Source: Calothrix sp. PCC 7716 (GTDB taxonomy: Bacteria; Cyanobacteriota; Cyanobacteriia; Cyanobacteriales; Nostocaceae). From it: 64,000 nucleotides of DNA. The notes below the pieces were generated by a model that was given only the letters and a program-made list of their open reading frames with translations, was not told the DNA's origin and searched no databases. How positions within the stretch are numbered: position 1 is the stretch's first letter; every line of letters starts with the position of its first letter. A program made the position numbers and the translations under genes. The stretch is taken from positions 10,048,580 to 10,112,579 of the forward strand of contig NZ_AP025018.1 in assembly GCF_019977735.1 (NCBI RefSeq), given 5' to 3'. Of the stretch, positions 17,995-26,757 are shown piece after piece.

Positions 17995-18474
17995 ATGAAC
18001 AAATATTTAGTTGTTGCAATCGATGCCTCTAGAGCAAGATTTTTAACACTTGAGGCGATTGATGATTTACTAGATAACTCAAAATGTCACCTTGTTGAAC
18101 ATGAAGGGTTGTTAAATTTGGTTGGGGAATTAGCAGGAAAAGAACTTTGGACAACTACTAAAACGGGTCGAAATCAAGGATTAGGAAGTAAGGCACATGC
18201 ATATGATGATGGTCGCGAAAATCATCTCCGTGAGTATGAGCGTAGATTTGCACGAACGGTAGTAGATAAAATTCTGCATTTTACAGAGTCTCAAGCTATT
18301 CGTCAGTTAGTGCTAGTTGCAGAAGCGCAAACTTTAGGCATTTTAAGAGAATTTATGATTTCTTTACTGCCTAGTAATTTAAATATACAAGCAATTGCTA
18401 AAGATTTATCTAAATTCAAAGCTACAGAGATATACAAGTATTTAGCTGGCAAAAATATTTTACCATTGCATTGA
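17995..18474 (+). CDS. Host-attachment-family protein (PF10116-like)
   Basis: About 159 residues. It begins MNKYLVVAIDASRARFLTLE, the start typical of proteins annotated as required for attachment to host cells, and has the middle RENHLREYERRFARTVVDKI and the end region LVLVAEAQTLGILREFM. The real role is uncertain; the fold resembles the eRF1/Pelota-like RNase-H group. The start at ATG 17995 follows AAGGAG at about 17983. It lies in the stress/central-carbon cluster. Confidence 0.8.
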   Translation: MNKYLVVAIDASRARFLTLEAIDDLLDNSKCHLVEHEGLLNLVGELAGKELWTTTKTGRNQGLGSKAHAYDDGRENHLREYERRFARTVVDKILHFTESQAIRQLVLVAEAQTLGILREFMISLLPSNLNIQAIAKDLSKFKATEIYKYLAGKNILPLH

Positions 18475-18712
18475 GTTAAAATAATTCAATTCGATTGTTA
18501 CAAATGGAAAAAGGTAAAATTTCAGGCTTTAAACCAACAGCTACTGACAGGTCATCTTAATTTTGATATGGAGATTTTCGAGTCTGTAAACTGCATCCCA
18601 TGCAGAATGCCTTACATTACAAGCATGTTCATGCCGCGTGCTTACGCTGACAGACCACTACCTGTGCCGAAGAGTTCCAAAAACCTTGCTTTTGTTGGTA
18701 TAAGTACGGCGC

Positions 18713-18731
18713 CTTCACAAGTTCCTCAAAT
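18713..18731. promoter_or_regulatory. Direct-repeat motif (copy 7), upstream of pfkA
   Basis: Reads cttcacaagttcctcaaat, inverse orientation of the motif, about 120 bp before the phosphofructokinase start. Confidence 0.5.
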
Positions 18732-18853
18732 TTTTAACATAGTCTAACAATAAGGTCTTGATAGACCGTAGTAACAATGGAAACTAGTACAATGGTAAAA
18801 TTTATCAATTTTTTACAGTACGACCTGGCAATTCCATTTTGAGATTCAGCCAC

Positions 18854-19918
18854 ATGAAAATGCAAAAACGTATTGGTATTTTAACTAGTGGGGGGGACTG
18901 TCCTGGTCTAAATGCTGTGATTCGGGCAGTTGTTAGCCATGCTACTCTCACTTATGGTTGGGAGGTATTAGGTATTCCATACGCTACTAAGGGTTTGCTA
19001 GAGCAAAAAGCGATTCCTTTGCGTGTTCATGGTTTAGATTTGCGCGGTGTTGACCCATTATTGAATATGGGTGGAACAATTTTGGGCAGTATTAATAAAG
19101 GCGATACTCTTAATCATATTGATGAAATTCTTGCTAGCTATCGAGCATTAGAACTTGATGCATTAATTGGCATTGGTGGGGACGGAAGTTTAGCAATTCT
19201 TAACCAACTGCGAACTGCTGGCAATTGGCAATTTATCGCTATCCCCAAAACGATTGATAACGATGTTGCACTTACTGAGTATGTTGTTGGTTTTGATACA
19301 TCTGTGAATACGATTGTTGATGCCTTAAATCGTTTGACTTTCACCGCAGCCAGCCATGATAGAGTAATGATTGTCGAAGTTATGGGGCGTAGTGCAGGGC
19401 ATTTAGCCTTACATGCAGGAATTGCAGGAGGTGCGGATGTAATTTTAATTCCCGAAATTCCCTATTCAATTAAAGATATTTGCTTGCATTTACATGAATT
19501 ACGCGAAAATTGGGGACGTAAATTTGCGATTATTGTTGTAGCAGAAGGCGCCTCAGTTGCTAGTGATTCCGAATGCTACCCCGAATGTGAAAAAACACGA
19601 TGTGGTATTGGTCAGTACATTGCTGATGAAATTAGTTGTTGCAGCCAAAAACAAATCGACATTCGTGTTTCAGTGTTAGGACACATCCAGCGAGGGGGAA
19701 TTCCTTCAGCGTTAGACCGTTTAGTTGCAACTGCTTTTGGTAAAGCTGCTGTAGATTTAATTGCACAAGGCGATACAGGTAAGATGGTTGGATGGCACAA
19801 TGGAAAAGTTGAAGCTATACCTCTTTCTAATGTTCTTGCTCAAAGTCCCTTGCTTGTAAGCGCGAATAGTTATTTAGTCGAAACAGCACGCGCGTTAGGT
19901 ATTTATGTAGGAAAATAA
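18854..19918 (+). CDS. pfkA: 6-phosphofructokinase
   Basis: About 354 residues. Phosphofructokinase marks are GILTSGGDCPGLNAVIRAV at the N-terminus, GIGGDGSLAI, PKTIDND, VEVMGRSAGHLAL and HIQRGG. GGDGS at the phosphate donor site predicts ATP use (pyrophosphate enzymes have Asp there), while the Lys in PKTIDND is the residue found in pyrophosphate-type and mixed group III enzymes. It commits fructose 6-phosphate to glycolysis. I prefer ATG 18854 (MKMQKRIG) over a TTG at 18839. The stress motif lies upstream, and PEP synthase follows after about 150 bp with its own motif. Confidence 0.92.
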   Translation: MKMQKRIGILTSGGDCPGLNAVIRAVVSHATLTYGWEVLGIPYATKGLLEQKAIPLRVHGLDLRGVDPLLNMGGTILGSINKGDTLNHIDEILASYRALELDALIGIGGDGSLAILNQLRTAGNWQFIAIPKTIDNDVALTEYVVGFDTSVNTIVDALNRLTFTAASHDRVMIVEVMGRSAGHLALHAGIAGGADVILIPEIPYSIKDICLHLHELRENWGRKFAIIVVAEGASVASDSECYPECEKTRCGIGQYIADEISCCSQKQIDIRVSVLGHIQRGGIPSALDRLVATAFGKAAVDLIAQGDTGKMVGWHNGKVEAIPLSNVLAQSPLLVSANSYLVETARALGIYVGK

Positions 19919-19945
19919 CCAGCAAAAGTTATCACAGTTATCAAC

Positions 19946-19964
19946 TTCCTCACAAGTTCCTCAA
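19946..19964. promoter_or_regulatory. Direct-repeat motif (copy 8), upstream of ppsA
   Basis: Reads ttcctcacaagttcctcaa, the most complete inverse copy, about 108 bp before the ppsA start. Confidence 0.55.
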
Positions 19965-20071
19965 CTTATTTAAGTACAAATAACAATGTACAGTCTAATT
20001 CAAGAGCATTCTCAATAAACGTAGCTTTTTTAAGTTCCCAGTTCTCATCACTTTAAAAAGGATATTGTCTC

Positions 20072-22501
20072 ATGGTATCAACATCAGTAAATCCACAAGC
20101 AGTAAACCAAAATCCGCTACATGCAATGGTTCTACCGTTTGAAACTGTTAGTATTGCAGATGTCTCTATTGTTGGAGGTAAGAATGCATCATTGGGAGAG
20201 ATGATTCAGCAACTAACACAGAAAGGTGTGAAAGTTCCTACTGGTTTTGCAACTACTGCTTATGCTTATCGTTACTTCATAGAAAATGCTGGTTTAGAGA
20301 AAAAATTACGAGACATTTTTGCCGATTTAGATGTTAAAGATGTTAATAATCTGTGCCAAAGGGGTAAACAAGCGCGTGCATTAATGCTCTCTACTCCATT
20401 TCCAAAAGAATTAGAAAATGCAATAACCGAAGCATATCAACAATTATGCGAGAAATATGGCTCGGATACCGATGTCGCAGTACGTTCGAGTGCTACTGCG
20501 GAAGATTTACCCGATGCGAGTTTTGCAGGGCAGCAAGAAACTTACCTTAATGTTCACGGTACCAAAGCAGTACTTGAAGCGTGTCATAAGTGCTTTGCAT
20601 CAATATTTACCAACCGGGCAATTTCTTATCGCCAAATTAAGGGTTTTGACCATTTTAATGTTGCACTTTCGGTAGGTGTTCAAAAAATGGTGCGTTCAGA
20701 CCTAGCGGCATCAGGTGTAATGTTCTCTATCGATACTGAGACGGGTTTCAAAGATGCAGCATTAATCACAGCAGCTTACGGCTTGGGTGAAAACGTTGTT
20801 CAAGGCGCCGTTAACCCCGACGAGTATTTAGTCTTCAAACCTACACTTAAACAAGGATATCGCCCAATAATCAAGAAGCAATTAGGAACCAAAGAAATTA
20901 AGATGGTTTATGATTTAAGTGGTTCTAAGCTGACTAAAAATATACCAGTATCCCAATGTGACCGAGTGGCATTTGCTTTGACTAATGATGAAATTCTCCA
21001 ACTAGGACATTGGGCTTGTTTAATTGAAGAACATTACTCAAAAGTTCGCGGTATTTACACCCCAATGGATATTGAATGGGCAAAAGATGGAATTACCCGC
21101 GAGTTATTTATTGTTCAAGCGCGCCCAGAAACAGTACAGTCACAAAAATCACAGAATATTTTACGTACTTATAAATTATTAGAAAAAGGTTCGGAACTAG
21201 TAACTGGTCGTGCAGTTGGCGAAATGATTGGACAAGGTAAAGCGCGAATTATTTTAGACATACGTCAAATTAATCAATTCCAAGAGGGTGAAGTATTGGT
21301 AACAAATCGTACTGACCCAGATTGGGAACCCATTATGAAGCGTGCAAGTGCAATTGTCACAAACACAGGTGGGAGAGTATGTCACGCCGCAATAATAGCA
21401 CGAGAGATGGGAATTCCAGCAATAGTTGGTTGTGGTAATGCGACAAAAGTAATTCAATCTGGGCAAGAGATAACCGTAAGTTGTGCAAATGGTGAAACAG
21501 GTAGAGTTTATCAAGGCTTAATACCTTATGAAGTCACAGAAATAGCCTTAGAAAAACTTCCTATTACCCAAACAAAAATCATGATGAATGTGGGAAATCC
21601 CGAAGAAGCATTTACTTTTAGTGCAATACCAAATGATGGTGTAGGGTTAGCACGGATGGAATTTATTATTGCCAATCAAATTAAAGTACATCCTTTGGCA
21701 TTGGTAAATTTTGATAAATTAGATGATAAATTTGTAGTCGATAAAATTGCCGCACTAACTTCTCAATATGAAGATAAAACGCAATTTTTTATTGAAAAAT
21801 TAGCTGGTGGTATTAGCACAATAGCAGCGGCGTTTTATCCCAAACCCGTAATTGTCCGCTTAAGCGATTTTAAGAGTAATGAGTATGCCAATCTCTTGGG
21901 AGGAAAGCAATTTGAACCCAAAGAAGAAAACCCAATGATTGGTTGGCGTGGAGCATCGCGCTATTATGACGAACGTTATCGCGAAGGATTTGCACTTGAA
22001 TGTCAAGCAATGAAGAAAGTACGCGACGAAATGGGTTTAACAAACGTAATTTTAATGGTACCATTTTGCCGAACCCCAGAAGAAGGACGGCGTGTACTTG
22101 CTGAAATGGCTCTTCATGGATTAGTGCGAGGAGAAAACGATTTACAAGTTTACGTGATGTGTGAGTTACCAAGTAATGTACTATTAGCTGGGGAATTTAG
22201 CGAAATATTTGATGGTTTCTCGATTGGTTCTAATGATTTAACACAATTAACTTTGGGACTCGATAGAGATTCTGAGTTAGTAGCGCATTTATTTGACGAA
22301 CGTAACGAAGCGGTGAAACGAATGATTGCAAATGCTATACACACCGTTAAACAACACGGACGTAAGATTGGTATTTGTGGACAGGCGCCTAGCGATTATC
22401 CTGAATTCGCGCGATTCTTAATAAATGAAGGCATTGATTCGATAAGTCTTAACCCAGATTCTGTACTTAAGACGCGATTAGAAGTAACCAAACATTCTTA
22501 A
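20072..22501 (+). CDS. ppsA: Phosphoenolpyruvate synthase
   Basis: An 809-residue protein converting pyruvate, ATP and water to PEP, AMP and phosphate. The ATP-grasp domain (residues about 20-360) has GGKNASLGEM and RSSATAEDLPDASFAGQQET. The swivelling phosphohistidine domain has GGRVCHAAIIAREMGIPA with the catalytic His. The C-terminal PEP/pyruvate barrel has GWRGASRYYD, VMVPFCRTPEEG-like (LMVPFCRTPEEGRRV) and GSNDLTQLTLGLDRDS. Full length. Together with pfkA it suggests a switch of carbon flow under a common stress signal. A GC-rich hairpin at 22508-22542 ends the unit. Confidence 0.95.
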   Translation: MVSTSVNPQAVNQNPLHAMVLPFETVSIADVSIVGGKNASLGEMIQQLTQKGVKVPTGFATTAYAYRYFIENAGLEKKLRDIFADLDVKDVNNLCQRGKQARALMLSTPFPKELENAITEAYQQLCEKYGSDTDVAVRSSATAEDLPDASFAGQQETYLNVHGTKAVLEACHKCFASIFTNRAISYRQIKGFDHFNVALSVGVQKMVRSDLAASGVMFSIDTETGFKDAALITAAYGLGENVVQGAVNPDEYLVFKPTLKQGYRPIIKKQLGTKEIKMVYDLSGSKLTKNIPVSQCDRVAFALTNDEILQLGHWACLIEEHYSKVRGIYTPMDIEWAKDGITRELFIVQARPETVQSQKSQNILRTYKLLEKGSELVTGRAVGEMIGQGKARIILDIRQINQFQEGEVLVTNRTDPDWEPIMKRASAIVTNTGGRVCHAAIIAREMGIPAIVGCGNATKVIQSGQEITVSCANGETGRVYQGLIPYEVTEIALEKLPITQTKIMMNVGNPEEAFTFSAIPNDGVGLARMEFIIANQIKVHPLALVNFDKLDDKFVVDKIAALTSQYEDKTQFFIEKLAGGISTIAAAFYPKPVIVRLSDFKSNEYANLLGGKQFEPKEENPMIGWRGASRYYDERYREGFALECQAMKKVRDEMGLTNVILMVPFCRTPEEGRRVLAEMALHGLVRGENDLQVYVMCELPSNVLLAGEFSEIFDGFSIGSNDLTQLTLGLDRDSELVAHLFDERNEAVKRMIANAIHTVKQHGRKIGICGQAPSDYPEFARFLINEGIDSISLNPDSVLKTRLEVTKHS

Positions 22502-22507
22502 AAACCG

Positions 22508-22542
22508 ATATCCCCGACAACTTCTGCTCTCGTCGGGGATAT
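22508..22542. terminator. Hairpin between convergent ppsA and DUF4327 gene
   Basis: A perfect 11-bp stem (ATATCCCCGAC / GTCGGGGATAT) with a 13-nt loop directly after the ppsA stop and before the 3' end of the minus-strand gene at 22547. Likely a bidirectional terminator, though no long T run follows. Confidence 0.7.
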
Positions 22543-22546
22543 AAAC

Positions 22547-22771
22547 TTAGCTATCATTATCCCATTCTTCGTTACCAAGTAGATCAATAATTTTATCGCG
22601 GAGGAGAAAATCATTTTCTTCTAACTCAAGTTCTATGCAAACCCAATCACGACCAGGAATAAATTTACACAATGTATAAATTGGCTCGTTACGCTGAACT
22701 TTTCCTTTTTGCACAAGTTGACGTGCTTCTTCTTTCAAAACTTCTAAGTTGTATTTAACATTAGTTTTCAT
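22547..22771 (-). CDS. DUF4327 family protein
   Basis: A 74-residue cyanobacterial small protein resembling the DUF4327 family as I remember it: YNLEVLKEEARQLVQKGKV, EPIYTLCKFIPGRDWVCIEL and NDFLLRDKIIDLLGNEEW. Function unknown; soluble. It is convergent with ppsA. Confidence 0.75.
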   Translation of the reverse strand: MKTNVKYNLEVLKEEARQLVQKGKVQRNEPIYTLCKFIPGRDWVCIELELEENDFLLRDKIIDLLGNEEWDNDS

Positions 22772-22804
22772 ATAAAGTACACCTCTGATTGATCCGCCAA
22801 AATT

Positions 22805-22927
22805 TTACCCAAAGTAATAAGAAGTGTCTTGATGATGAACCCATTCCGGTCTATACGTAGACAGAGTACGCATATATTGCATACGTTCAAATGCACTTGG
22901 ATTAAGACAGTTTCTTTGACTAGCCAT
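22805..22927 (-). CDS. Possible 40-aa peptide
   Basis: A short ATG-TAA frame upstream of the DUF4327 gene on the same strand, product MASQRNCLNPSAFERMQYMR and a further 20 residues ending SYYFG. The composition looks protein-like (Arg/Tyr/Trp-rich) but the ribosome site is weak. No family recognised. Confidence 0.3.
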   Translation of the reverse strand: MASQRNCLNPSAFERMQYMRTLSTYRPEWVHHQDTSYYFG

Positions 22928-23022
22928 AAACTACAGTTTATCTACCGTAATTTAGATATATGCGGATTTGGAATAATAAAAATTGTTACTTAGCTACTCT
23001 GAGTATGAACCTGAAAACGGCA

Positions 23023-23131
23023 AAACTTGAAAAACTACTCTAGCTTATCTTAAGCACAAAATTTCAGCAAGTAGAGTTTCAAAAATAGAAATTTTGTACT
23101 ATTGAATTAAGTGCTTAAGATGGCAAGTTTT
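23023..23131. repeat. Nested inverted-repeat element
   Basis: Three nested complementary pairs: AAAACTTG (23023-23030) with CAAGTTTT (23124-23131); ATCTTAAGCAC (23047-23057) with GTGCTTAAGAT (23111-23121); ACAAAATTTC (23056-23065) with GAAATTTTGT (23088-23097). The RNA or DNA could fold into one long hairpin of about 75 nt with a 22-nt loop. It lies in the 420-bp gene-free gap 22928-23350; nothing else is evident there. Confidence 0.6.
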
Positions 23132-23350
23132 AAACTTAAAAACACATAAAAATACGGTTTGCCTATCTAATTATCGTATTATAAAATGAAATTACAAGCT
23201 AAAAAGTGACTTACTTAATCCTTACCTTGAGTCTAACTACTGCTATTTCAAAAAAGTCTCCCTTCTGACCTCACGTTCTGTATCTACCATCTGAGTAAAT
23301 GCAGGACGTGATTCCCCATATTACTCCTCACAATCAAAGATACAAAAATT

Positions 23351-23758
23351 ATGCAGTTACAAGAAGCTATTACACCTAGTAAGCTAGACAAGCGTCCAAC
23401 TGTAGCAATTGGTCATATTCAACTACTAGTAAGCGATGTTTCAAAGGCTACCGACTTTTTCATCAGGTTAGGTTTGCGGTATATTCATCAATCAGAAGAT
23501 ATCGCCATATTAGAACTACGAGGTGGAACTCACCTGATATTGAAGCAAGCAAAAAGATATATAATGACTGCTGGCACAAAGGCGCCGTTCGATTTGATGG
23601 TAGATAATATTGTCGCGACTAGGAACGCTTGCATTAGTAATGGTCTGTTTCCTTCTCCAATTGAAAAAAATCAAGTCCACAGTCAGTTTATTATCAGTAG
23701 TCCCGATGGCTATCTAATTACAATTATTTCGTCCCACACAAATGGAAGAATCGTTTGA
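23351..23758 (+). CDS. VOC/glyoxalase-family protein
   Basis: A 135-residue single VOC domain. It begins after a short tail with IGHIQLLVSDVSKATDFFIRLGLRYI and has GGTHLILKQAK, FDLMVDNIVATRNACISNGL and the final SSPDGYLITIIS. Candidate metal ligands are His27 and the C-terminal region. Members range from lyases and dioxygenases to antibiotic-binding proteins, so the substrate is open. Stand-alone gene. Confidence 0.75.
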   Translation: MQLQEAITPSKLDKRPTVAIGHIQLLVSDVSKATDFFIRLGLRYIHQSEDIAILELRGGTHLILKQAKRYIMTAGTKAPFDLMVDNIVATRNACISNGLFPSPIEKNQVHSQFIISSPDGYLITIISSHTNGRIV

Positions 23759-23763
23759 GGAGT

Positions 23764-23840
23764 AATGAGTGTTGAGTTCTGAGTGCTGAGTAAACGTTAG
23801 AAGTAAATACTCAGCACTCAGCACTTTCTACTCAGCACTA
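23764..23840. repeat. GAGTGCTGAGT repeat cluster
   Basis: Copies of gagtgctgagt or variants, in direct order (gagtgttgagttctgagtgctgag) and then inverted (actcagcactcagcact...ctcagcact), forming a stem-loop. It directly abuts the cystathionine gamma-synthase remnant at 23843. A partial equivalent (ctacttagcact) precedes the matching gene end at 30990. Confidence 0.7.
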
Positions 23841-23842
23841 AA

Positions 23843-23914
23843 TTAAGGCTTTTTCTAAATCTGCTTGCAAGTCGAGTTTATGTTCGATACCAACAGATAA
23901 ACGTACTAAATTAT
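23843..23914 (-). pseudogene. C-terminal remnant of cystathionine gamma-synthase
   Basis: About 72 bp encoding NLVRLSVGIEHKLDLQADLE plus KAL and a stop, nearly identical to the last 24 codons of the gene at 30990-32042. It lies directly downstream of cysA copy 1, as the longer copy lies downstream of cysA copy 2. It is therefore the deleted relic of a duplicated cysA-cystathionine gamma-synthase block. Confidence 0.85.
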
Positions 23915-24042
23915 TAAAAATAGGAGCATCCCTAAAAAAGTATCAATGGTGTAGAAGTAGGGATACTCCAAATGAACTGTAACCCGGTTGCAGATGCACC
24001 CATATAAAAACTTAAACTAAAAACTTAAACTTTACGCTGAAA

Positions 24043-25059
24043 TTAAGCAGAATATTGAAGTGGGAACGCTTTTGCACTTTTAGGCAGAACAAATACTTTT
24101 TGCTGTGCCTCTAAATCCAACTTATCATATTCTTCACGTGTAATTGTTGCTGTTACAGTATGTCCATCTTCAAATGTCAATTCTGCAATAATTTCCCAGC
24201 CCAAATGAATTAAGCGGCTGATTTTAGCAGGCACACTACCTTCAATTTTACGTGTTTCTATCATAATATCATGAGGTCGTACAAATACATCTTGAGGATT
24301 CTTCTCAAATCTAAAATTTCTAACTAACTGCGAATTATTGGGTAAAACATTCACAGGGCCAATAAAACTCATTACAAAAGATGTTGCAGGATTATCGTAA
24401 ACGTACTCTGGTGAACCAGACTGCTCAATTCTACCTCTGTTCATTACGACAATTTCATCCGAAACTTCCATAGCTTCTTCTTGGTCGTGGGTAACAAACA
24501 CCGTTGTTATTTGAACCTGCTCAATTAAATTACGCAACCAGTTTCGCAGGTCTTTCCGCACTTTCGCATCTAATGCACCAAAAGGTTCATCAAGTAATAA
24601 CACTTTTGGTTGCACTGCCATCGCGCGTGCTAAAGCAACTCGCTGTCTTTGACCTCCAGACAGTTGTGATGGATAGCGGTTTCCTAACCCTGGTAGCTGT
24701 ACAAGTTCTAACAATTCATCTGCACGTCTGGTAGCTTGCTGTTTGCTGACTTTGCGAATATCTAACCCAAACGCAATATTTTCTTTCACAGTCAAATGCT
24801 TAAACAAAGCATAGTGCTGGAACATAAAACCGATATTGCGCTGTTGTACTGTTTGATGGGTTGCATCTTGACCTGCGATATAAATTCGACCTTCGTCAGG
24901 TGGTTCCAACCCTGCAATAGCGCGCAGTAAGGTAGACTTTCCTGAACCGGAAGGGCCTAACAAAGCAACTAGCGAACCAGTCTTCACTTCCAGATTAATA
25001 TCATCAAGAGCAAGAAAACTGCCAAACCGTTTGTTTACGCCTTCGACTGTAATCCCCAT
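24043..25059 (-). CDS. cysA: Sulfate/thiosulfate ABC transporter ATPase CysA (copy 1)
   Basis: A 338-residue ATPase. Walker A is GPSGSGKST (about 35-43), Q-loop MFQHYALF, signature [16 protein letters not shown], Walker [13 protein letters not shown], switch [16 protein letters not shown]; the C-terminal about 100 residues form the TOBE-type regulatory domain of CysA ([17 protein letters not shown]). It energises sulfate uptake with CysT, CysW and SbpA, encoded at 34-37 kb. It is a close paralogue of the protein at 32212-33228 (same length, differing mainly in the C-terminal third). A regulon-type motif is upstream at 25205. Confidence 0.93.
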   Translation of the reverse strand: MGITVEGVNKRFGSFLALDDINLEVKTGSLVALLGPSGSGKSTLLRAIAGLEPPDEGRIYIAGQDATHQTVQQRNIGFMFQHYALFKHLTVKENIAFGLDIRKVSKQQATRRADELLELVQLPGLGNRYPSQLSGGQRQRVALARAMAVQPKVLLLDEPFGALDAKVRKDLRNWLRNLIEQVQITTVFVTHDQEEAMEVSDEIVVMNRGRIEQSGSPEYVYDNPATSFVMSFIGPVNVLPNNSQLVRNFRFEKNPQDVFVRPHDIMIETRKIEGSVPAKISRLIHLGWEIIAELTFEDGHTVTATITREEYDKLDLEAQQKVFVLPKSAKAFPLQYSA

Positions 25060-25204
25060 TTCTGTAGACTCCTTGGTAAAAATTAACTACTTACAACCTA
25101 CTTATATTCTCATATTCACCTACAAATCGCTCGGTAATTTGTAGAATTTGTTACCAATATGCGTTTTTTTTGAAGAACCCTGTATTATTTATATAATCTA
25201 GCAT

Positions 25205-25228
25205 AAATTTACCGATATTTAGTAGATT
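25205..25228. promoter_or_regulatory. Sulfur-island motif, site A1
   Basis: Core TTTACCGATATTTAGTA (25208-25224) between divergent cysA copy 1 and the rhodanese gene. It lies inside an inverted repeat whose ends are CTAGCAT and ATGCTAG (25198-25236). Seven related sites lie elsewhere in the island. Confidence 0.6.
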
Positions 25229-25519
25229 CATGCTAGTATTGTAACTGTAATCTAAGTAGCTTGATGTTTTGTAAGGTGGGCAGTGCCGCCTGATGCAAGC
25301 ATCAGTAAAACTTATAGATAAAATAGAAAATTCCAATACATTAATCGTAATACTTAGCTACTTTATATGGAATGCTAGTAATTAAGTAATACTTTAAACC
25401 GACTGACTTACCGTATAATTGCCGTTTTGGTTTCTGCTTGCTAGATACATGTTCCTTTAATTGCTGATAGCACAAGCCAGCAATGGATTTCATTCTTATT
25501 ATCTTCGGTTGGAGCATTC

Positions 25520-26488
25520 ATGATGAAATTGAAACTAAAGTTATTCCAAAATCTAAAAAAGCCAAAGTTCTTTGCAGCTTTAGCAACCGTTATCGCTTGC
25601 CTTGTAGTCATTCCGTTTTTAGCATTACCTGCGTTTTCAGTTGGTCAGAAAGCTAGCATTAAGTTCGTTTCCCCTGCTTGGGTTGCTCAAAATTCTAAAG
25701 ACTCGAATTTAAGAATATTAGACGTGCGAAATGTACCGTTGGACTATATCTCTGGACACCTTCCAAATTCTGTGAACATTGCAGATAGTGTTTTTCGCGG
25801 GCCACGAGAAGGTTTACCAGTACAGTACTGGAATAGTCAAAAGCTGGGAGAAATCTTTACCAACTCTGGAGTTAACAACAACAGTCGTGTTTTGGTCTAT
25901 TCAGATGGTAGAGATATTCTAGGCGCCACGATGGTTGCTTATTTATTAGAACGTTCTGGACTGCGTGATATTGCAGTACTAGACGGAGGATATAAAGACT
26001 ATAAAGCAACACAACCTGTAACTAGAGAATTTCCCAAATATAAACCAGGAAAATTTGTAGTCCGAGAGAATCCATCTGTTCGCATAAGTCTTGATGAAGT
26101 CAAAAAGAAAATTGGTAAACCAGGGGTATCAATAATTGACCCAAGACCAGAGAAACTATTCCGGGGAGAAGAAGATGTGTTTATTCGCAACGGACATATA
26201 CCGGGTGCAATAAACATTCCTTGGGTGACATTTACACAAGCACAAGCAGAGAATCCCCACAAATTGAAGTCATTAGAAGAAATCAAACAAATTCTGGCAG
26301 ACAAAAAAGTTAGCCCATCTAGCGACATCATCATTAGTTGCAGCACAGGAAGAGAAGCTACATTACAATACATTGTCTTAAAACATTTGCTAGGGTATCC
26401 TAGAGTGAGAATATACGAAGGTTCTTGGACTGAATACAGTTCCTACCCAGATTTGCCTGTAGCTACAGGTTCTGGGCAGGTAAGTTAA
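25520..26488 (+). CDS. Thiosulfate sulfurtransferase (two rhodanese domains), exported
   Basis: A 322-residue protein with an N-terminal signal or anchor helix (FFAALATVIACLVVIPFLAL). Two rhodanese domains: the first, at about residues 50-160, has YSDGRD with Asp replacing the catalytic Cys; the second, about 190-315, has the active loop CSTGRE with Cys at about residue 274. It transfers sulfane sulfur, for example from thiosulfate, outside the cytoplasmic membrane. After the signal region it contains almost no sulfur residues (one Met and the catalytic Cys). A small exported protein and a TsuA-like transporter follow on the same strand, suggesting a thiosulfate-use operon. Confidence 0.9.
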   Translation: MMKLKLKLFQNLKKPKFFAALATVIACLVVIPFLALPAFSVGQKASIKFVSPAWVAQNSKDSNLRILDVRNVPLDYISGHLPNSVNIADSVFRGPREGLPVQYWNSQKLGEIFTNSGVNNNSRVLVYSDGRDILGATMVAYLLERSGLRDIAVLDGGYKDYKATQPVTREFPKYKPGKFVVRENPSVRISLDEVKKKIGKPGVSIIDPRPEKLFRGEEDVFIRNGHIPGAINIPWVTFTQAQAENPHKLKSLEEIKQILADKKVSPSSDIIISCSTGREATLQYIVLKHLLGYPRVRIYEGSWTEYSSYPDLPVATGSGQVS

Positions 26489-26511
26489 CGCCTAAAAGGA
26501 GTAATATTTAT

Positions 26512-26667
26512 ATGAAACTAGGAGTTTTGACGCTAGCATTATTGCTTGTTAGCGTTGTTTACAAAGATACACAGTTACTAAGTAACGCAAATCAAACCTT
26601 AATTAGTTGCACCACGAGCGAACCAACTCCACCAAAAAATAGTGGAGGCGGTAAGGGCAATTCGTAA
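26512..26667 (+). CDS. Small exported protein in rhodanese operon (51 aa)
   Basis: A 51-codon frame, ATG 26512 to TAA 26667, with an excellent AAAAGGAG ribosome site 11-18 bp before it and only 23 bp from the rhodanese stop. The product has a signal-like N-terminus (MKLGVLTLALLLVSVV), one Cys (TLISCTTSEP) and a Pro/Gly-rich tail (PPKNSGGGKGN). Function unknown; probably periplasmic or lipid-anchored. It is co-transcribed with the sulfurtransferase. Confidence 0.7.
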   Translation: MKLGVLTLALLLVSVVYKDTQLLSNANQTLISCTTSEPTPPKNSGGGKGNS

Positions 26668-26674
26668 ACAATTC

Positions 26675-26728
26675 GTAGGTTGGGTTGAAGAACGTTAACG
26701 GAGTTATCCGAAGGAAAACCCAACCTAC
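26675..26728. repeat. GTAGGTTGGGTT inverted repeat
   Basis: Ends GTAGGTTGGGTT and AACCCAACCTAC are perfectly complementary, with the internal block agttatccgaag shared with the element at 14331-14387. It could terminate the rhodanese transcript. A related element is at 47849-47884. Confidence 0.8.
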
Positions 26729-26757
26729 AATAATTTAAAACTCTAAAATTTACTTTT

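Noticed and set aside
25999-26373. 124-codon minus-strand frame opposite the rhodanese gene
   Set aside because: It lies wholly inside the second rhodanese domain and has no promoter or ribosome site.
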